DNA of 64,000 nucleotides from the IMG/VR virus record IMGVR_UViG_3300042507_006854, positions 82,950-146,949 of that record; one strand, given 5' to 3'. The stretch comes from a virus. The notes below the pieces were generated by a model, which had not been told where the DNA came from, ran no database searches, and saw only the letters and a list, made by a program, of their open reading frames with translations. The position numbers and the translations under genes are program-made. Shown piece by piece: positions 9,313 through 18,532 of this stretch (position 1 is the first letter of the stretch; the number at the start of each line of letters is the position of its first letter).

Positions 9313-9594
9313 TTAGGGGGCAGGAATTCTTGAAAGACTACCTCCACAAAAAATACCATCTTTTATTAAAGTTATTGATCCATCTGGATTATCAACTCCA
9401 GTCCATTCATCAGGATTATTTTGTGCGTCATCAACAATACGCTCTACGTCTTGATCTCTAACATTAGAATCTTCTGATCCTTTAGAGTCTTTAGCGACAC
9501 TATATCCAGGATCGTTTTCATCATCGCTTGGAGGTTGTATATTTAAATAAATAGATCTACGACAGCAAGGTGGTGAAGGAGTATAATAAGCCAT
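9313..9594 (-). CDS. Small Cys-containing paralog 2 of 4
   Basis: 93 residues: PPCCRRSIYLNIQ, a variable middle with DSNVRDQDVERIV, NNPDEWTGV, then DGIFCGGSL. A late-type motif (ATGTAAATTTAT) sits 3 nt before the ATG, so it may be transcribed separately from the upstream copies. Confidence 0.6.
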   Translation of the reverse strand: MAYYTPSPPCCRRSIYLNIQPPSDDENDPGYSVAKDSKGSEDSNVRDQDVERIVDDAQNNPDEWTGVDNPDGSITLIKDGIFCGGSLSRIPAP

Positions 9595-9617
9595 AATATA
9601 AATTTACATTTAAAAAA

Positions 9618-9929
9618 TTATAACCAACCGTTAAAATAACTACCGCAAAATTCAGCTTCTCTATAAAATGAACCGCCTGGATTTTGACCAGGTGGAACCG
9701 GACCACTCCATTTATCTGGATTATTTTTAAAATCATTAATTGCAGTTTGTGCCGCATGTGATGATAAAGGAGGATTTCCACCTCCTTTAGCTACATCCCA
9801 AAATTCACTACCAGGACCTGGTGGACCAACGTAAATTCTTCTTTTACAACAAATAAAAGGGCCTAAAAATCCTAATAAAAAAATACTATTAGCCAAACTG
9901 AATTCAATAATATTAATTAATGTATTCAT
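9618..9929 (-). CDS. Small Cys-containing paralog 3 of 4, with hydrophobic N-terminal extension
   Basis: 103 residues. Unlike its sisters it starts with a hydrophobic helix (residues 5-27, including LANSIFLLGFLGPFI) directly before the family CCKRRIYVG. The rest follows the pattern: NNPDKWSG and AEFCGSYF. The extension could be a membrane anchor or signal. An AGTGTAATATAA motif precedes the ATG. Confidence 0.58.
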   Translation of the reverse strand: MNTLINIIEFSLANSIFLLGFLGPFICCKRRIYVGPPGPGSEFWDVAKGGGNPPLSSHAAQTAINDFKNNPDKWSGPVPPGQNPGGSFYREAEFCGSYFNGWL

Positions 9930-9948
9930 AATTTTTATATTACACTAG

Positions 9949-10260
9949 TTAAGAACCGAAATGTTCTATTTTTCCGCTCCCATTACAAAATGTGGCCATT
10001 CTTTGAAAAGTTTGTCGATTAGGATTTCCTGGTTTTTCAGTCCATTGATCGGGATTATCTATAAAGTCTTGCCTCATTTTTGCTTGATCTTCTTGTGATA
10101 AAGGTTCTCCGTCACCAGGTTTAGGATCATTTGGGTCACCGTTATCTCTTGAGTGCTCTGGGTCATCAAAATAATAATTTAAAGGCCCCTCATTTAACTG
10201 TTTAAATGACAAGGTTAGAAGTCTTCTACAGCAACCATCTGGAGGTCCACCAGCTTGCAT
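9949..10260 (-). CDS. Small Cys-containing paralog 4 of 4
   Basis: 103 residues: DGCCRRLLTLSF, a long D/P/N-rich insert, DNPDQWTEKP and MATFCNGSG. Its ATG directly follows the stop of the 539-aa virion gene with no gap, so it is translated from the same late mRNA. Confidence 0.6.
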   Translation of the reverse strand: MQAGGPPDGCCRRLLTLSFKQLNEGPLNYYFDDPEHSRDNGDPNDPKPGDGEPLSQEDQAKMRQDFIDNPDQWTEKPGNPNRQTFQRMATFCNGSGKIEHFGS

Positions 10261-11880
10261 TTATTGATTCCTTGGTGGGTCAATACAAATGACTTGTTTA
10301 TTAGCTAATTTGAAACATCCGTAGACCCCAGATGGAATACTTTCTACTGTTTCATAATCATAAATATTCGTAGTATATAAGTTACGGAATCTTCTTGTTT
10401 TAGAATTATCTGGGAAAATTTTTATACCAGAAGGTAAATTTTTTCTTAATTGCAAATAACTATTATTAATTCCTTTTCTTAAATTATTATTTGATAATTC
10501 AATAGATTTTCTGAGATTATATGATAATCCGAACCCTCTTTTTAAGACTGGCTCTGAGATAATAAAATTTCCACTTCCCGTAGTTAAAGGATTTTTAAAA
10601 GTATTTCTTATTGTTTGATCAATGTATGAATTATCTCCGTAATTTTTATAGAAGAATCTAAATTCGTTATTTGTGCCCATACGGCCATCTTTAGTCGTGA
10701 TATATTCTAAAGTAATAGAATGTCCAGATGGTATTGTCCCATCCCATGTACCCGTCGCCAAAGTTTTATTATTTATATATAAACCACTGTAAAATTTATA
10801 GAACCACGTGTCTTTTAATGGGGTTGTTTGTTTTAATACGTTTAATAATTTATATTTATTATTAATTCCCGAATTAAAATTATCTATTATTGGGTTTAAA
10901 CTTATGCCAGAATCAAATATATTTTGACCGCTAGGTAAATATTCAGAACCAATATCTAAAATATTAACACTAATCCCAGAATTAATTTGAACATATTCAT
11001 ATTTTGGTGGTTTACCAGCAACTTTGGGTTGAATTTTTGAAAGTCTTAACTCTAAATTATCAACTATAGTATTAACAAATCTGTTTTGCACCCCGTGAGG
11101 ACTAACATAAACAATTTTTTCTGTTCCGTTTGTTGATTTTAATGATGCGACTAATAATCCATTCATGTCTTTATACATTTCAGGATATGTATAAACCGAA
11201 TCTAAAGCGATAACAGTATTTAATTGAAAAACTGGATATTGCCAAAGAGTTACGCTATTTGGGTATGGTAAATAACCTGAAACATTTTCATATTTCTTAT
11301 ATAAGAATGTATTTCTATTGTCGTAATTAATTCCGCTATTATAACCGGTAATATAATAGCCTGATGTTATAACATTGTTTTGAATAGTAATTGGTTGATA
11401 ATTAAGTTTAGCTCCTGTTAAAGATGTATTGTTTGATAGATTTGCGGGAAATTGAATTCTAGAGAAAGGTAAATTTCTATCAATACTTTTGAGATGTGTT
11501 TCTCTCGATTCTAAAAGTGGTTTAAAAAAATTGCTATTTAAAGTTTCAAATCTGATTTTATATGGAGCGAAATAAGAATAATCTCCATAGAAATTTAAGG
11601 CAAGTTCTGAAATAGTTTCATAAATTTTATTATCATTTTTAATAATAATATTTTCAAAAGCGTTTTGCTTTCTTCTACTAAAAAGAATATCATTATAAAG
11701 AGTTTTTCTTAGAACTGCTGTCGGTATAACGTTTCTTAAAGTTCCAAGATTTATTACATCAAATTTATAGTCACGAATTCTCGAATTTGGGTGTGGCTTA
11801 GTATCTATTCCAGCCCCATCAAATGCAGATGGAACAAAACTTAACCCTAATTTTTTATAATTATTTGTCGAAAGACTCAT
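10261..11880 (-). CDS. Large virion-type paralog A (539 aa)
   Basis: One of four large paralogs (others at 14634, 19387, 27286). Shared blocks in order: NLGTLRNVIP near residue 45; FYGDYSYF; EKIVYVSPHGVQNRFVNTIV; LKQTTPLKDTWFYKFYSG; TGTWDGTIPSGHS; and a C-terminal IPSGVYGCFKLANKQVICID. Predicted beta-rich, no signal peptide or enzyme motif. Genomic position among minus-strand virion genes suggests a capsid-surface, fibre or whisker protein. A group I intron lies in its 5' leader, and an in-frame TAA two codons before the ATG marks the start. Confidence 0.55.
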   Translation of the reverse strand: MSLSTNNYKKLGLSFVPSAFDGAGIDTKPHPNSRIRDYKFDVINLGTLRNVIPTAVLRKTLYNDILFSRRKQNAFENIIIKNDNKIYETISELALNFYGDYSYFAPYKIRFETLNSNFFKPLLESRETHLKSIDRNLPFSRIQFPANLSNNTSLTGAKLNYQPITIQNNVITSGYYITGYNSGINYDNRNTFLYKKYENVSGYLPYPNSVTLWQYPVFQLNTVIALDSVYTYPEMYKDMNGLLVASLKSTNGTEKIVYVSPHGVQNRFVNTIVDNLELRLSKIQPKVAGKPPKYEYVQINSGISVNILDIGSEYLPSGQNIFDSGISLNPIIDNFNSGINNKYKLLNVLKQTTPLKDTWFYKFYSGLYINNKTLATGTWDGTIPSGHSITLEYITTKDGRMGTNNEFRFFYKNYGDNSYIDQTIRNTFKNPLTTGSGNFIISEPVLKRGFGLSYNLRKSIELSNNNLRKGINNSYLQLRKNLPSGIKIFPDNSKTRRFRNLYTTNIYDYETVESIPSGVYGCFKLANKQVICIDPPRNQ

Positions 11881-11909
11881 AGTTTACCATCCCCTGTCAG
11901 ACACTATTC

Positions 11910-11932
11910 GGCGCTCTCTCTTGGTGAGCGCC
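11910..11932 (-). other. GC-rich hairpin in post-intron leader
   Basis: GGCGCTC (11910-11916) pairs with GAGCGCC (11926-11932), a 7-bp stem in otherwise AT-rich DNA between intron 1 and the start codon of paralog A. The spliced leaders of paralogs B, C and D also carry hairpins. Confidence 0.55.
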
Positions 11933-11956
11933 TACTTCCGGTCTAACTGGGCAACT

Positions 11957-12181
11957 TATGTTATCGTGCGGGAGTTTACCCCGCACATCTCTACGTCACC
12001 GTAGAGTTCAGACTATATCTTGTTTACGTTTGCACGTAAATCAGGGCGCTCGTGGGAAGATTACTGTCCGTTCTGGACTCGCTTCCTAGTCGTTACACCT
12101 TTTTCGTATTCCTACGAAACTTGGCTCGGTATTGTCTTTGCCGCGTTAGCGGCAAAGAGTTCCACCGAATTCACCCCGAAA
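11957..12181 (-). ncRNA. Group I intron, copy 1 (IA2-like, no ORF)
   Basis: Read on the minus strand it has the group I core: a P4 strand GACAATACCGAGCCAAG, the R strand GTGTAACGACTAGG (12085-12098), the S strand AAGATATAGTCT (12010-12021), a P9 hairpin CTCTACGGTGACGTAGAG (11989-12006) and a further hairpin at 11966-11986. The 3' half closely resembles the T4 td intron. No homing endonuclease ORF is present. Ends are approximate because P1 and the terminal G are ambiguous. It lies between a late promoter and paralog A. Confidence 0.85.
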
Positions 12182-12236
12182 TGGCCTAAATTTTAAAAGA
12201 TCGATAATAATATTTACACGTAAATTTATGTTTTTT

Positions 12237-12947
12237 TTAAAAAATATTTAAATTTGAAGAGAATGTTTCTTCAACAATTCTTCTTGCTTCTTTATCCTCA
12301 GAATCTTTAACAGCGTAAACTAACTTATTATTATAAATACTACATTTATAAATAGAATCTCCAGCTAAGTTTTTAATTTCTTTAAAGTTGCCTTTAAAAT
12401 CAATTAAATATGAACGATAAACGCCATCCAAATCTGAAACAGTTATAATAAACCTGTCTTCTTGTTCAAAAACATTTGTTAATCTATAAATAAATTTATA
12501 TTCAAAAGGTAATTTAAATAGTTCATCGTTAACAATTAATTTATCATGACCATGTTTATGATCTATAGAAAACAATTTATTTTGAATCAAGCAAGAGCTA
12601 AACGATCTTGTTATTATGTTCATATCTCCAATAATATTTAAATTGGAATCTATAGGGATATTAATATAACAATATACAATAGGTGTATTTAAACCTTGAT
12701 TAAAACCAGCTGTATAGCCAAGATAAAGATTATTATCTTTAATTAAAATATGTGGATTACACTCTACGAGAATATCTCCATAAATGCCATATTTCGGGGT
12801 ATTAATTTCAGATTCAACATTATTCGAATCTTTCTTCCAAATTTTCCACGGAACGAGTTCGTATTCTCCGCCAAAATTTAATTTAATAGAATTTTCTGCA
12901 GAACAATATAGTAAGAAATTAGAAGATAAATAAGGTTGATGTTTCAT
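12237..12947 (-). CDS. Hypothetical protein, 236 aa, possible beta-propeller
   Basis: Repeated short beta-strand segments and aromatic turns (for example GIYGDILVECNPHILIKDN, YLGYTAGFNQGLN, FIITVSDLDGVYRSYLIDFK) suggest a propeller-like or sugar-binding fold. No family is recognised. It is the last gene of the operon starting with paralog B. Confidence 0.5.
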   Translation of the reverse strand: MKHQPYLSSNFLLYCSAENSIKLNFGGEYELVPWKIWKKDSNNVESEINTPKYGIYGDILVECNPHILIKDNNLYLGYTAGFNQGLNTPIVYCYINIPIDSNLNIIGDMNIITRSFSSCLIQNKLFSIDHKHGHDKLIVNDELFKLPFEYKFIYRLTNVFEQEDRFIITVSDLDGVYRSYLIDFKGNFKEIKNLAGDSIYKCSIYNNKLVYAVKDSEDKEARRIVEETFSSNLNIF

Positions 12948-12964
12948 TTTTTTATTAATTTTGT

Positions 12965-13711
12965 TTATTCCAATGAATCTAAAAGAATGTCCAAACTCCG
13001 TGAAGATGTAGTTGAAGGGTCATTGCCTCCACAGTTTTTTCTTAGTTCCATATACCCAGGATAAGTATAACCAGGTGGTTTAAATTTATTAGGCGGTTTA
13101 CAACTATCACCATAATTGACTCCAGCACCCGCTTCTACGAGTGAATAATTACAACCACAACCACCGCTACCATTTTGTTGATTTCTTTGAGCTTGTCGCA
13201 TAGCTCTTTCTAAAGTTGCCACTGGATCCATGTCACCCTCAAGTTGTGCAGCATCAAAAGCGTCATAGAATTCTTGTTCTCTGTCGGTTGGTCCGCCCGA
13301 TTCGCAACCTGTTAACGCACTAGCTACGGCGGCAGCGCTCCCTGCACCAGCTAACCATTTAGCCGTGCGCGCGGGACCACTTTGTTTAAGTTCTTCTGTA
13401 GCTTTATCTATCATACTATTACCAATACCATTTGCAATTTTTGACTGTAATTCTTGACAAGTGTAATTACTATCCGATCCAGGAAAAAATTTTTCATTAC
13501 TCTTGCCAGATTTAAGGTTAGTATAAGATTGATGAAATCCTCTACCACCATTCGGACCCCAATGAGAAGTTTTCCAAGAGCCACCCAAAACAATGTCATC
13601 TGGTGTTGGTAAAGCTCCACAACTATTTAATTTATCTGCCGCAGCTTTTTTAGCGCAACTTGGGAAAGCAAATCGCATGGCTTTTATAAATTCAATTACA
13701 GCTTTTATCAT
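12965..13711 (-). CDS. Hypothetical virion-associated protein, 248 aa, Cys- and Gly-rich
   Basis: N-terminal basic helix (IEFIKAMRFAFPSCAKKAAAD), a central hydrophobic stretch (TAKWLAGAGSAAAVASALTG, about residues 117-136) that may insert in a membrane, and a C-terminal Cys/Gly-rich part (GSGGCGCNYS). A Shine-Dalgarno-like GGAG lies 9 nt before the ATG, unlike many genes here. No family recognised; operon context suggests a minor virion protein. Confidence 0.5.
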   Translation of the reverse strand: MIKAVIEFIKAMRFAFPSCAKKAAADKLNSCGALPTPDDIVLGGSWKTSHWGPNGGRGFHQSYTNLKSGKSNEKFFPGSDSNYTCQELQSKIANGIGNSMIDKATEELKQSGPARTAKWLAGAGSAAAVASALTGCESGGPTDREQEFYDAFDAAQLEGDMDPVATLERAMRQAQRNQQNGSGGCGCNYSLVEAGAGVNYGDSCKPPNKFKPPGYTYPGYMELRKNCGGNDPSTTSSRSLDILLDSLE

Positions 13712-13713
13712 AT

Positions 13714-14631
13714 TTAAAATCTCCTATAATCGGGTTTGTTTTGAATGTTTGTAGTATTTGGTTTTAATGGGTTCATATTTAAAACTCTATTACCAAAAAC
13801 CTCTACATCAAAATATTTTCTAGTTTTTACTTCGACATATGGAAAATGAATAAAAATTATAAATTCTAACGGTTTTTGAACAATACTCTTGTCATTATTA
13901 AATTCATTTAGTAATGAAGATCTTAAACTTGAAGTTAAATTATTAAAAGTTGATGAATTCCAACTTTTCGCCGCAATATGTGGAATAATAGATCTTTGTG
14001 GTAAATTATTTATTATATTGTAAATAGATTCTATAAAAAGATATGTAATTGATCTATTAATAGATGGATCCATTAAAAATTCTATATTAGAATTTACAGG
14101 CGTATTTTTTAGAGGGCCATACCACGGATTTGTTCCGGATGGGTTCGCTGTATAATATACATCATGATAAAAACTGCCACATTTATTATTAGCAGATAAT
14201 GAATTAAAAAGTTTTTTATTTTCTAATTCATAATTAATTGTGTTAGCGAAGACCTCAAGGCTATCCCTATTAATTATTTGATTTTCTCTATTAATTGGAT
14301 AATAGAATCCTGATATTAATGATAATTTACTATTTAAATATTTAATTAAAGGATCAGGATTAGAATTTTCATTATTATTTACCAAGGTCGTGGGATATGG
14401 ACGACTAACGTCATTAGTAATATCAACTGTTATTAAACGAGATGGATAAAAATTAATATCAATATTTGCAATATTTGTTCGAAAACCTTGTTCATGATGA
14501 ACTATTGTAGACAGTTCTTCAATATTAAGACCTGTTTCAGGAGTTTTATCTAAAAAAACTACTCGGGCTGCATACCATTGAGGATTCGTTGGGCTGAATT
14601 TTTGAGTTAATGGGGTTAATGCAGTATTCAT
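13714..14631 (-). CDS. Hypothetical virion protein, 305 aa
   Basis: Begins MNTALTPLTQKFSP two bases after the stop of paralog B; a TTG six codons upstream (14649) is a less likely start. Rich in N, S and beta strands. Its C-terminal part (IIPHIAAKSWN ... EVKTRKYFDVEVFGNRV) resembles the end of the 255-aa protein at 17752 (IVPHALNLDIVF ... KFKSKNKV), which occupies a similar place in the next operon; paralogy is possible. Confidence 0.5.
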   Translation of the reverse strand: MNTALTPLTQKFSPTNPQWYAARVVFLDKTPETGLNIEELSTIVHHEQGFRTNIANIDINFYPSRLITVDITNDVSRPYPTTLVNNNENSNPDPLIKYLNSKLSLISGFYYPINRENQIINRDSLEVFANTINYELENKKLFNSLSANNKCGSFYHDVYYTANPSGTNPWYGPLKNTPVNSNIEFLMDPSINRSITYLFIESIYNIINNLPQRSIIPHIAAKSWNSSTFNNLTSSLRSSLLNEFNNDKSIVQKPLEFIIFIHFPYVEVKTRKYFDVEVFGNRVLNMNPLKPNTTNIQNKPDYRRF

Positions 14632-14633
14632 AT

Positions 14634-17378
14634 TTATGTATAGCTCCAAACTTTAAGTGGACCTCCGTTTATAGTCGTCCAGCGGTCTAAAATTGTATAA
14701 CCATTGCCTAAAATAGGCTCAGATATATAAATATCACTACCCTGACCGCTCAATTTACAATAAATATCATTATTTGATAATTTAAAGCATCCTCCAGAAT
14801 TTGGTGGAATATTAGCGATAGAATAATAATTATAATTACCAGGTTTAATTCCAGTAAAATAATTTTCAAAATATTGTCCTATAAGAAAACTTTTAATTCT
14901 ACGGTCATTCGCGGTATAATTAACAATTTCTGGCAAAAATTTTCTTATCTTTGCAATGTAAGAATTTCTTTCAAACTTTCTATATTTTAGTTTATTTTTC
15001 CAAAAAGCTTCATTTAAAGAATTAAATGAGATACTATAAAAAGTTTTTTTTGTATTATATTCTTGTAACATCATTATCATTTTAATATAAACATCTTGTA
15101 CCGAATTAGATCCATAATAATCATGCACTAATAAAAATTCATTTGTTGTTCCACATGGATTTTCACTTGTTGATAGGTATTCAATAAATAATTGAGTACC
15201 ACTTGGTATAATTCCATTCCAAGTTCCGGTATTAAAAGTTTTACCGCCATTCCCAGTTGTATAAATTCCACTGTATAACTTATAAAACCAAGTATCTTTT
15301 ATAGGAGTTGTTTGTTTTAAATGGTCACTAATTTTATATAAATCATTATTTATTAAATGATATCCAAATATAGATTGATTAGCTTGCTCTGTAATTTGTT
15401 GGGTTGTTAAGCCTGGATATAAATTATATAATGCTGGATTTTGGGCAACCCAATCTTGAGTCACGTATCCACTTTTTGGCCAAAGACCACTACCCGTAGT
15501 AGCTGTATTAAGTCTTTCTATATATGGTTTAGAATATAATCCAGAATCTGGAAATACAAAACCACTATTATTATGAAAAGAGTCTAGGTCATACCCAAGA
15601 ATTGTAATTCCAGAAACTACTTTTCTATATTCTAAACTTGGGGCCGATAATCTTCTTATATAATCTCTTCCGATTAGTATAGTTGTTTCAATTCCGCTAT
15701 TATGAATTATATTACTCCAATATCTTTGTTGTGTAGTGTTTGTTGTTAATGCGAATCCAGACCAATTAATTCCGTTAGATGACTTAAAACCGCTAGAAGT
15801 TTGTGAATAATTGTCTGGAATAATAGTCCATTCTTTACCATCATGAGTAATTCCGGCCCAGCTTGTATTAGCTGGTAAAGTTCCTACAGACCATCCGCTA
15901 CCATTTGTAGAAGTAAGATATTGATTGCCATATGATGGTATCCCAATAAATCTTCCATTTGCAAATTGTATATCTTTAATATAAAGACTTCCTGGAAGTG
16001 AGAATTCTTGCCAATTAATCCCATTTAGAGAAATAGCTCCCATAGGAGAAGAGTAAAATCCGCCACCAGCATTATTAATAGCGACCCATTTACCATCTCC
16101 ATAAGCTAAAGATCTATAATCTGTTTGGCCAGCAGATGTTGGTAATGCTGCATTTCCACTCCAATTTACTCCGTCTGTAGAAGTAATAGTTCTATCAGAA
16201 CTATCTCTACCTAATATTACCCAACGATTGATACCATTAAAAACAATTTTTTTGAACTGCGTCATTGGGAAATATTGACCGTTATTACTTCCATTTATAT
16301 CTATTTCTGACCATGTTTGTCCATTATTAGTGGACGTAGCCCCTTTTGCAAAAGAAACATTATGAAAGGATGGAAGAGCTATCCAACGACCTGTTCCATA
16401 AGCGATATTTGCCCATAGAGCGGTATGAGGTAAAGCTTCAATACGTAATTCCCAACTTTTTCCATTTTGTGATCTAGCGAGATCTGTTGTGCTACCACCA
16501 TATTTGTTTGACCCAACTGCAATCCAATAACCACTACCATAATCAGCATCCATCCACTGCCCATCAAGCCTTGTTTCAACATCTTTTTGTTGTTTAGACA
16601 GCGAAACTTCTATATTCTCTACAATTGTATTAAAAAATTGTTTTTCGGCTTTGTGTGGGCTAATATAGACTATTTTTTGGTTAGTTGGTGTTCCCGTACT
16701 TAAAATTAATAATCCATTCATTGGGGCATTTGGTAAAAATGCATTTCTAACTAATTTTGTGGGTATATTATATTTTGGATAAGTTTGTTGGAAAATTGTT
16801 TGTGGATATGGTACATAAGCCCCAGAATAAGATACGAAATGATTTTTTTCTTCTAAAGATTTAATAATCGGGTTATTAATATTAGGAGTTTTATATGTTG
16901 TAAAATATCCTGATAATGTATTTGTATTTGATACTTTCCATTCTCTTGGAAAAGAAAATCTTGCGTAAGATTTAAGAGGGTCTGTATTTCTAACATGTGA
17001 CGCTGGTAATTTAAGCATCTTGCTATAAAATTTTTGGTCAAAAAAATCTAAATGAATTAAATTCATTTTAAAACTTTCTAGCTCCCCATATTTTTTTTCA
17101 AAAAATTCTGAAAAAGCTTTATAATAAATATCTGAAGGTAATTTATTATTTGACCATATAACTTTGCCGTAATACCCAGCACTATTACTATCATTAAAAA
17201 ATTCTATTTGTTTTTCTGCAACAATCGCATGATTTGGATTTTTTAAAGTTCCAAAATTTGCGTTTTTTGTAATGAATGACGCCAATGCCGCATTTTTATT
17301 AGGAACTAAATTTACGTTTTCAAGTAACGAAAGTGTTCCGCCTAATCCAAGATTAGTTGCATCATTATAAATACTCAT
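14634..17378 (-). CDS. Large virion-type paralog B with inserted BNR/propeller domain (914 aa)
   Basis: Carries the family blocks NFGTLKNP, KYGELESF, KIVYISPHKAEKQFFNTIV, LKQTTPIKDTWFYKLYSG, TGTWNGIIPSGTQ and IPPNSGGCFKLSNND. Unlike paralogs A, C and D it has about 300 extra residues (roughly 270-590) made of repeats of the form G(K/R)W(I/V)A ... S.NG..W, the pattern of BNR/Asp-box beta-propellers such as sialidase-like domains. This looks like a domain insertion that may bind or modify glycans. A group I intron precedes it. Confidence 0.6.
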   Translation of the reverse strand: MSIYNDATNLGLGGTLSLLENVNLVPNKNAALASFITKNANFGTLKNPNHAIVAEKQIEFFNDSNSAGYYGKVIWSNNKLPSDIYYKAFSEFFEKKYGELESFKMNLIHLDFFDQKFYSKMLKLPASHVRNTDPLKSYARFSFPREWKVSNTNTLSGYFTTYKTPNINNPIIKSLEEKNHFVSYSGAYVPYPQTIFQQTYPKYNIPTKLVRNAFLPNAPMNGLLILSTGTPTNQKIVYISPHKAEKQFFNTIVENIEVSLSKQQKDVETRLDGQWMDADYGSGYWIAVGSNKYGGSTTDLARSQNGKSWELRIEALPHTALWANIAYGTGRWIALPSFHNVSFAKGATSTNNGQTWSEIDINGSNNGQYFPMTQFKKIVFNGINRWVILGRDSSDRTITSTDGVNWSGNAALPTSAGQTDYRSLAYGDGKWVAINNAGGGFYSSPMGAISLNGINWQEFSLPGSLYIKDIQFANGRFIGIPSYGNQYLTSTNGSGWSVGTLPANTSWAGITHDGKEWTIIPDNYSQTSSGFKSSNGINWSGFALTTNTTQQRYWSNIIHNSGIETTILIGRDYIRRLSAPSLEYRKVVSGITILGYDLDSFHNNSGFVFPDSGLYSKPYIERLNTATTGSGLWPKSGYVTQDWVAQNPALYNLYPGLTTQQITEQANQSIFGYHLINNDLYKISDHLKQTTPIKDTWFYKLYSGIYTTGNGGKTFNTGTWNGIIPSGTQLFIEYLSTSENPCGTTNEFLLVHDYYGSNSVQDVYIKMIMMLQEYNTKKTFYSISFNSLNEAFWKNKLKYRKFERNSYIAKIRKFLPEIVNYTANDRRIKSFLIGQYFENYFTGIKPGNYNYYSIANIPPNSGGCFKLSNNDIYCKLSGQGSDIYISEPILGNGYTILDRWTTINGGPLKVWSYT

Positions 17379-17412
17379 AAGTTTTTAACCAACAGAAGAA
17401 TTTTTTTTCATA

Positions 17413-17428
17413 CCGGGATTCAATCCGG
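17413..17428 (-). other. Hairpin in post-intron leader of paralog B
   Basis: CCGGGATT and AATCCGG form a short stem around 17413-17428, between intron 2 and the start codon. Confidence 0.45.
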
Positions 17429-17452
17429 CCGAAATGATTTACTTCCACTTAT

Positions 17453-17679
17453 CAACGTGTTATCGTGCGGGAGTTTACCCCGCACATCTCTACGTCACCG
17501 TAGAGTTCAGACTATATCTTGTTTACGTTTGCACGTAAATCAGGGCGCTCGTGGGAAGATTACTGTCCGTTCTGGACTCGCTTCCTAGTCGTTACACCTT
17601 TTTCGTATTCCTACGAAACTTGGCTCGGTATTGTCTTTGCCGCGTTAGCGGCAAAGAGTTCCACCGAATTCACCCCGAA
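17453..17679 (-). ncRNA. Group I intron, copy 2 (nearly identical to copy 1)
   Basis: All core elements of copy 1 recur with almost no change over about 220 nt, indicating recent duplication or movement. The 5' exon ends ATGACCT and the next bases allow an ACCU/GGGU P1 helix closed by a UUCG loop. The 3' boundary is one of several G residues between 17448 and 17456. No ORF inside. It lies between the late promoter (17706-17720) and paralog B. Confidence 0.85.
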
Positions 17680-17687
17680 AGGTCATA

Positions 17688-17720
17688 TTAATATTTTAAA
17701 GAACAGTAATAATTACACTT
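17688..17720 (-). promoter_or_regulatory. Late-promoter-like motif followed by boxA-like element
   Basis: AAGTGTAATTATT (minus strand, from 17720) is followed by GTTCTTTAAAATATTAA (17704-17688), which matches the boxA antitermination consensus, and then by ATGACC and intron 2. The same order is seen before introns 3 and 4. Confidence 0.5.
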
Positions 17721-17751
17721 AAATATTTGAAATGTAGATTTTTTTATAAAA

Positions 17752-18519
17752 TTATCTTTTATATTGACTTGGAACTGGGAAATTATTACATTTTTTGGGT
17801 TCTATATCATTATTATTTAATAGTCTATAACTTTGTAGATTTACTTTATTTTTTGATTTAAATTTAATTATAGGAGAGGTAAAAACAATATCTAGATTTA
17901 AGGCATGAGGAACAATAGTCCCACGATTTCCAGTTTTTGATTCTAATTCTATTTGTTTTTGCTCGGTTGGTATACTTCCCATTGCGTAACCATAACAATC
18001 AAAATAATCTTTTTCCGGATTAGTAGCGTCAGTCCATTGGTTGTTTATATTTTTATATCTAATTAAACCAAGATTTAATTCAAGATCTTCTTTTTTATAT
18101 TCATTATTCAAGTATTTATTTAATAAAGATGAGAATTGCTTTGAAGAACGAATATCTTGATTATTTTCAGTATAATTGCTTCCTAAAGATTTAAACTCTA
18201 ACGAAAATTCTTGAAAGTCTGGTTGTGGTCCTTCCCATTTTGGGCTTTTAGGGCCGATTCTTGGAATAAAATTTGTATAGGGTTTTGTTGAGAAATTTCC
18301 AGGTTTTAAAATTTTCTTATAGTGTTGAGAGCGTACTATTTTTTGATTATAATTTTCAACAATTACCGATTCAGAATCTTGTGTTAAGATGTTAGTAATA
18401 TTTATAAATACTTGATCTGGCGGAGCCACCGAAGTCGTTTCTAAATTAATCCGTTTTCCGCCCAGAGAAATAGAAGTTCTTACACCATGTTTAAAATTTG
18501 TTGTGTCGATATTAATCAT
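17752..18519 (-). CDS. Hypothetical virion protein, 255 aa
   Basis: Starts MINIDTTNFKHGVRTSISLG; beta-rich and lysine/asparagine-rich. No family recognised. Third gene of the operon led by paralog C. Its C-terminal IVPHALNLDIVFTSPIIKF resembles part of the 305-aa protein of the paralog B operon. Confidence 0.5.
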   Translation of the reverse strand: MINIDTTNFKHGVRTSISLGGKRINLETTSVAPPDQVFINITNILTQDSESVIVENYNQKIVRSQHYKKILKPGNFSTKPYTNFIPRIGPKSPKWEGPQPDFQEFSLEFKSLGSNYTENNQDIRSSKQFSSLLNKYLNNEYKKEDLELNLGLIRYKNINNQWTDATNPEKDYFDCYGYAMGSIPTEQKQIELESKTGNRGTIVPHALNLDIVFTSPIIKFKSKNKVNLQSYRLLNNNDIEPKKCNNFPVPSQYKR

Positions 18520-18532
18520 AAATTTTATTTTT

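Noticed and set aside
17519-17722. Plus-strand ORFs antisense to the introns (also 21300-21566, 21430-21681, 29635-29832)
   Set aside because: They lie opposite group I intron cores and their similarity between copies follows from the intron, not from protein conservation.
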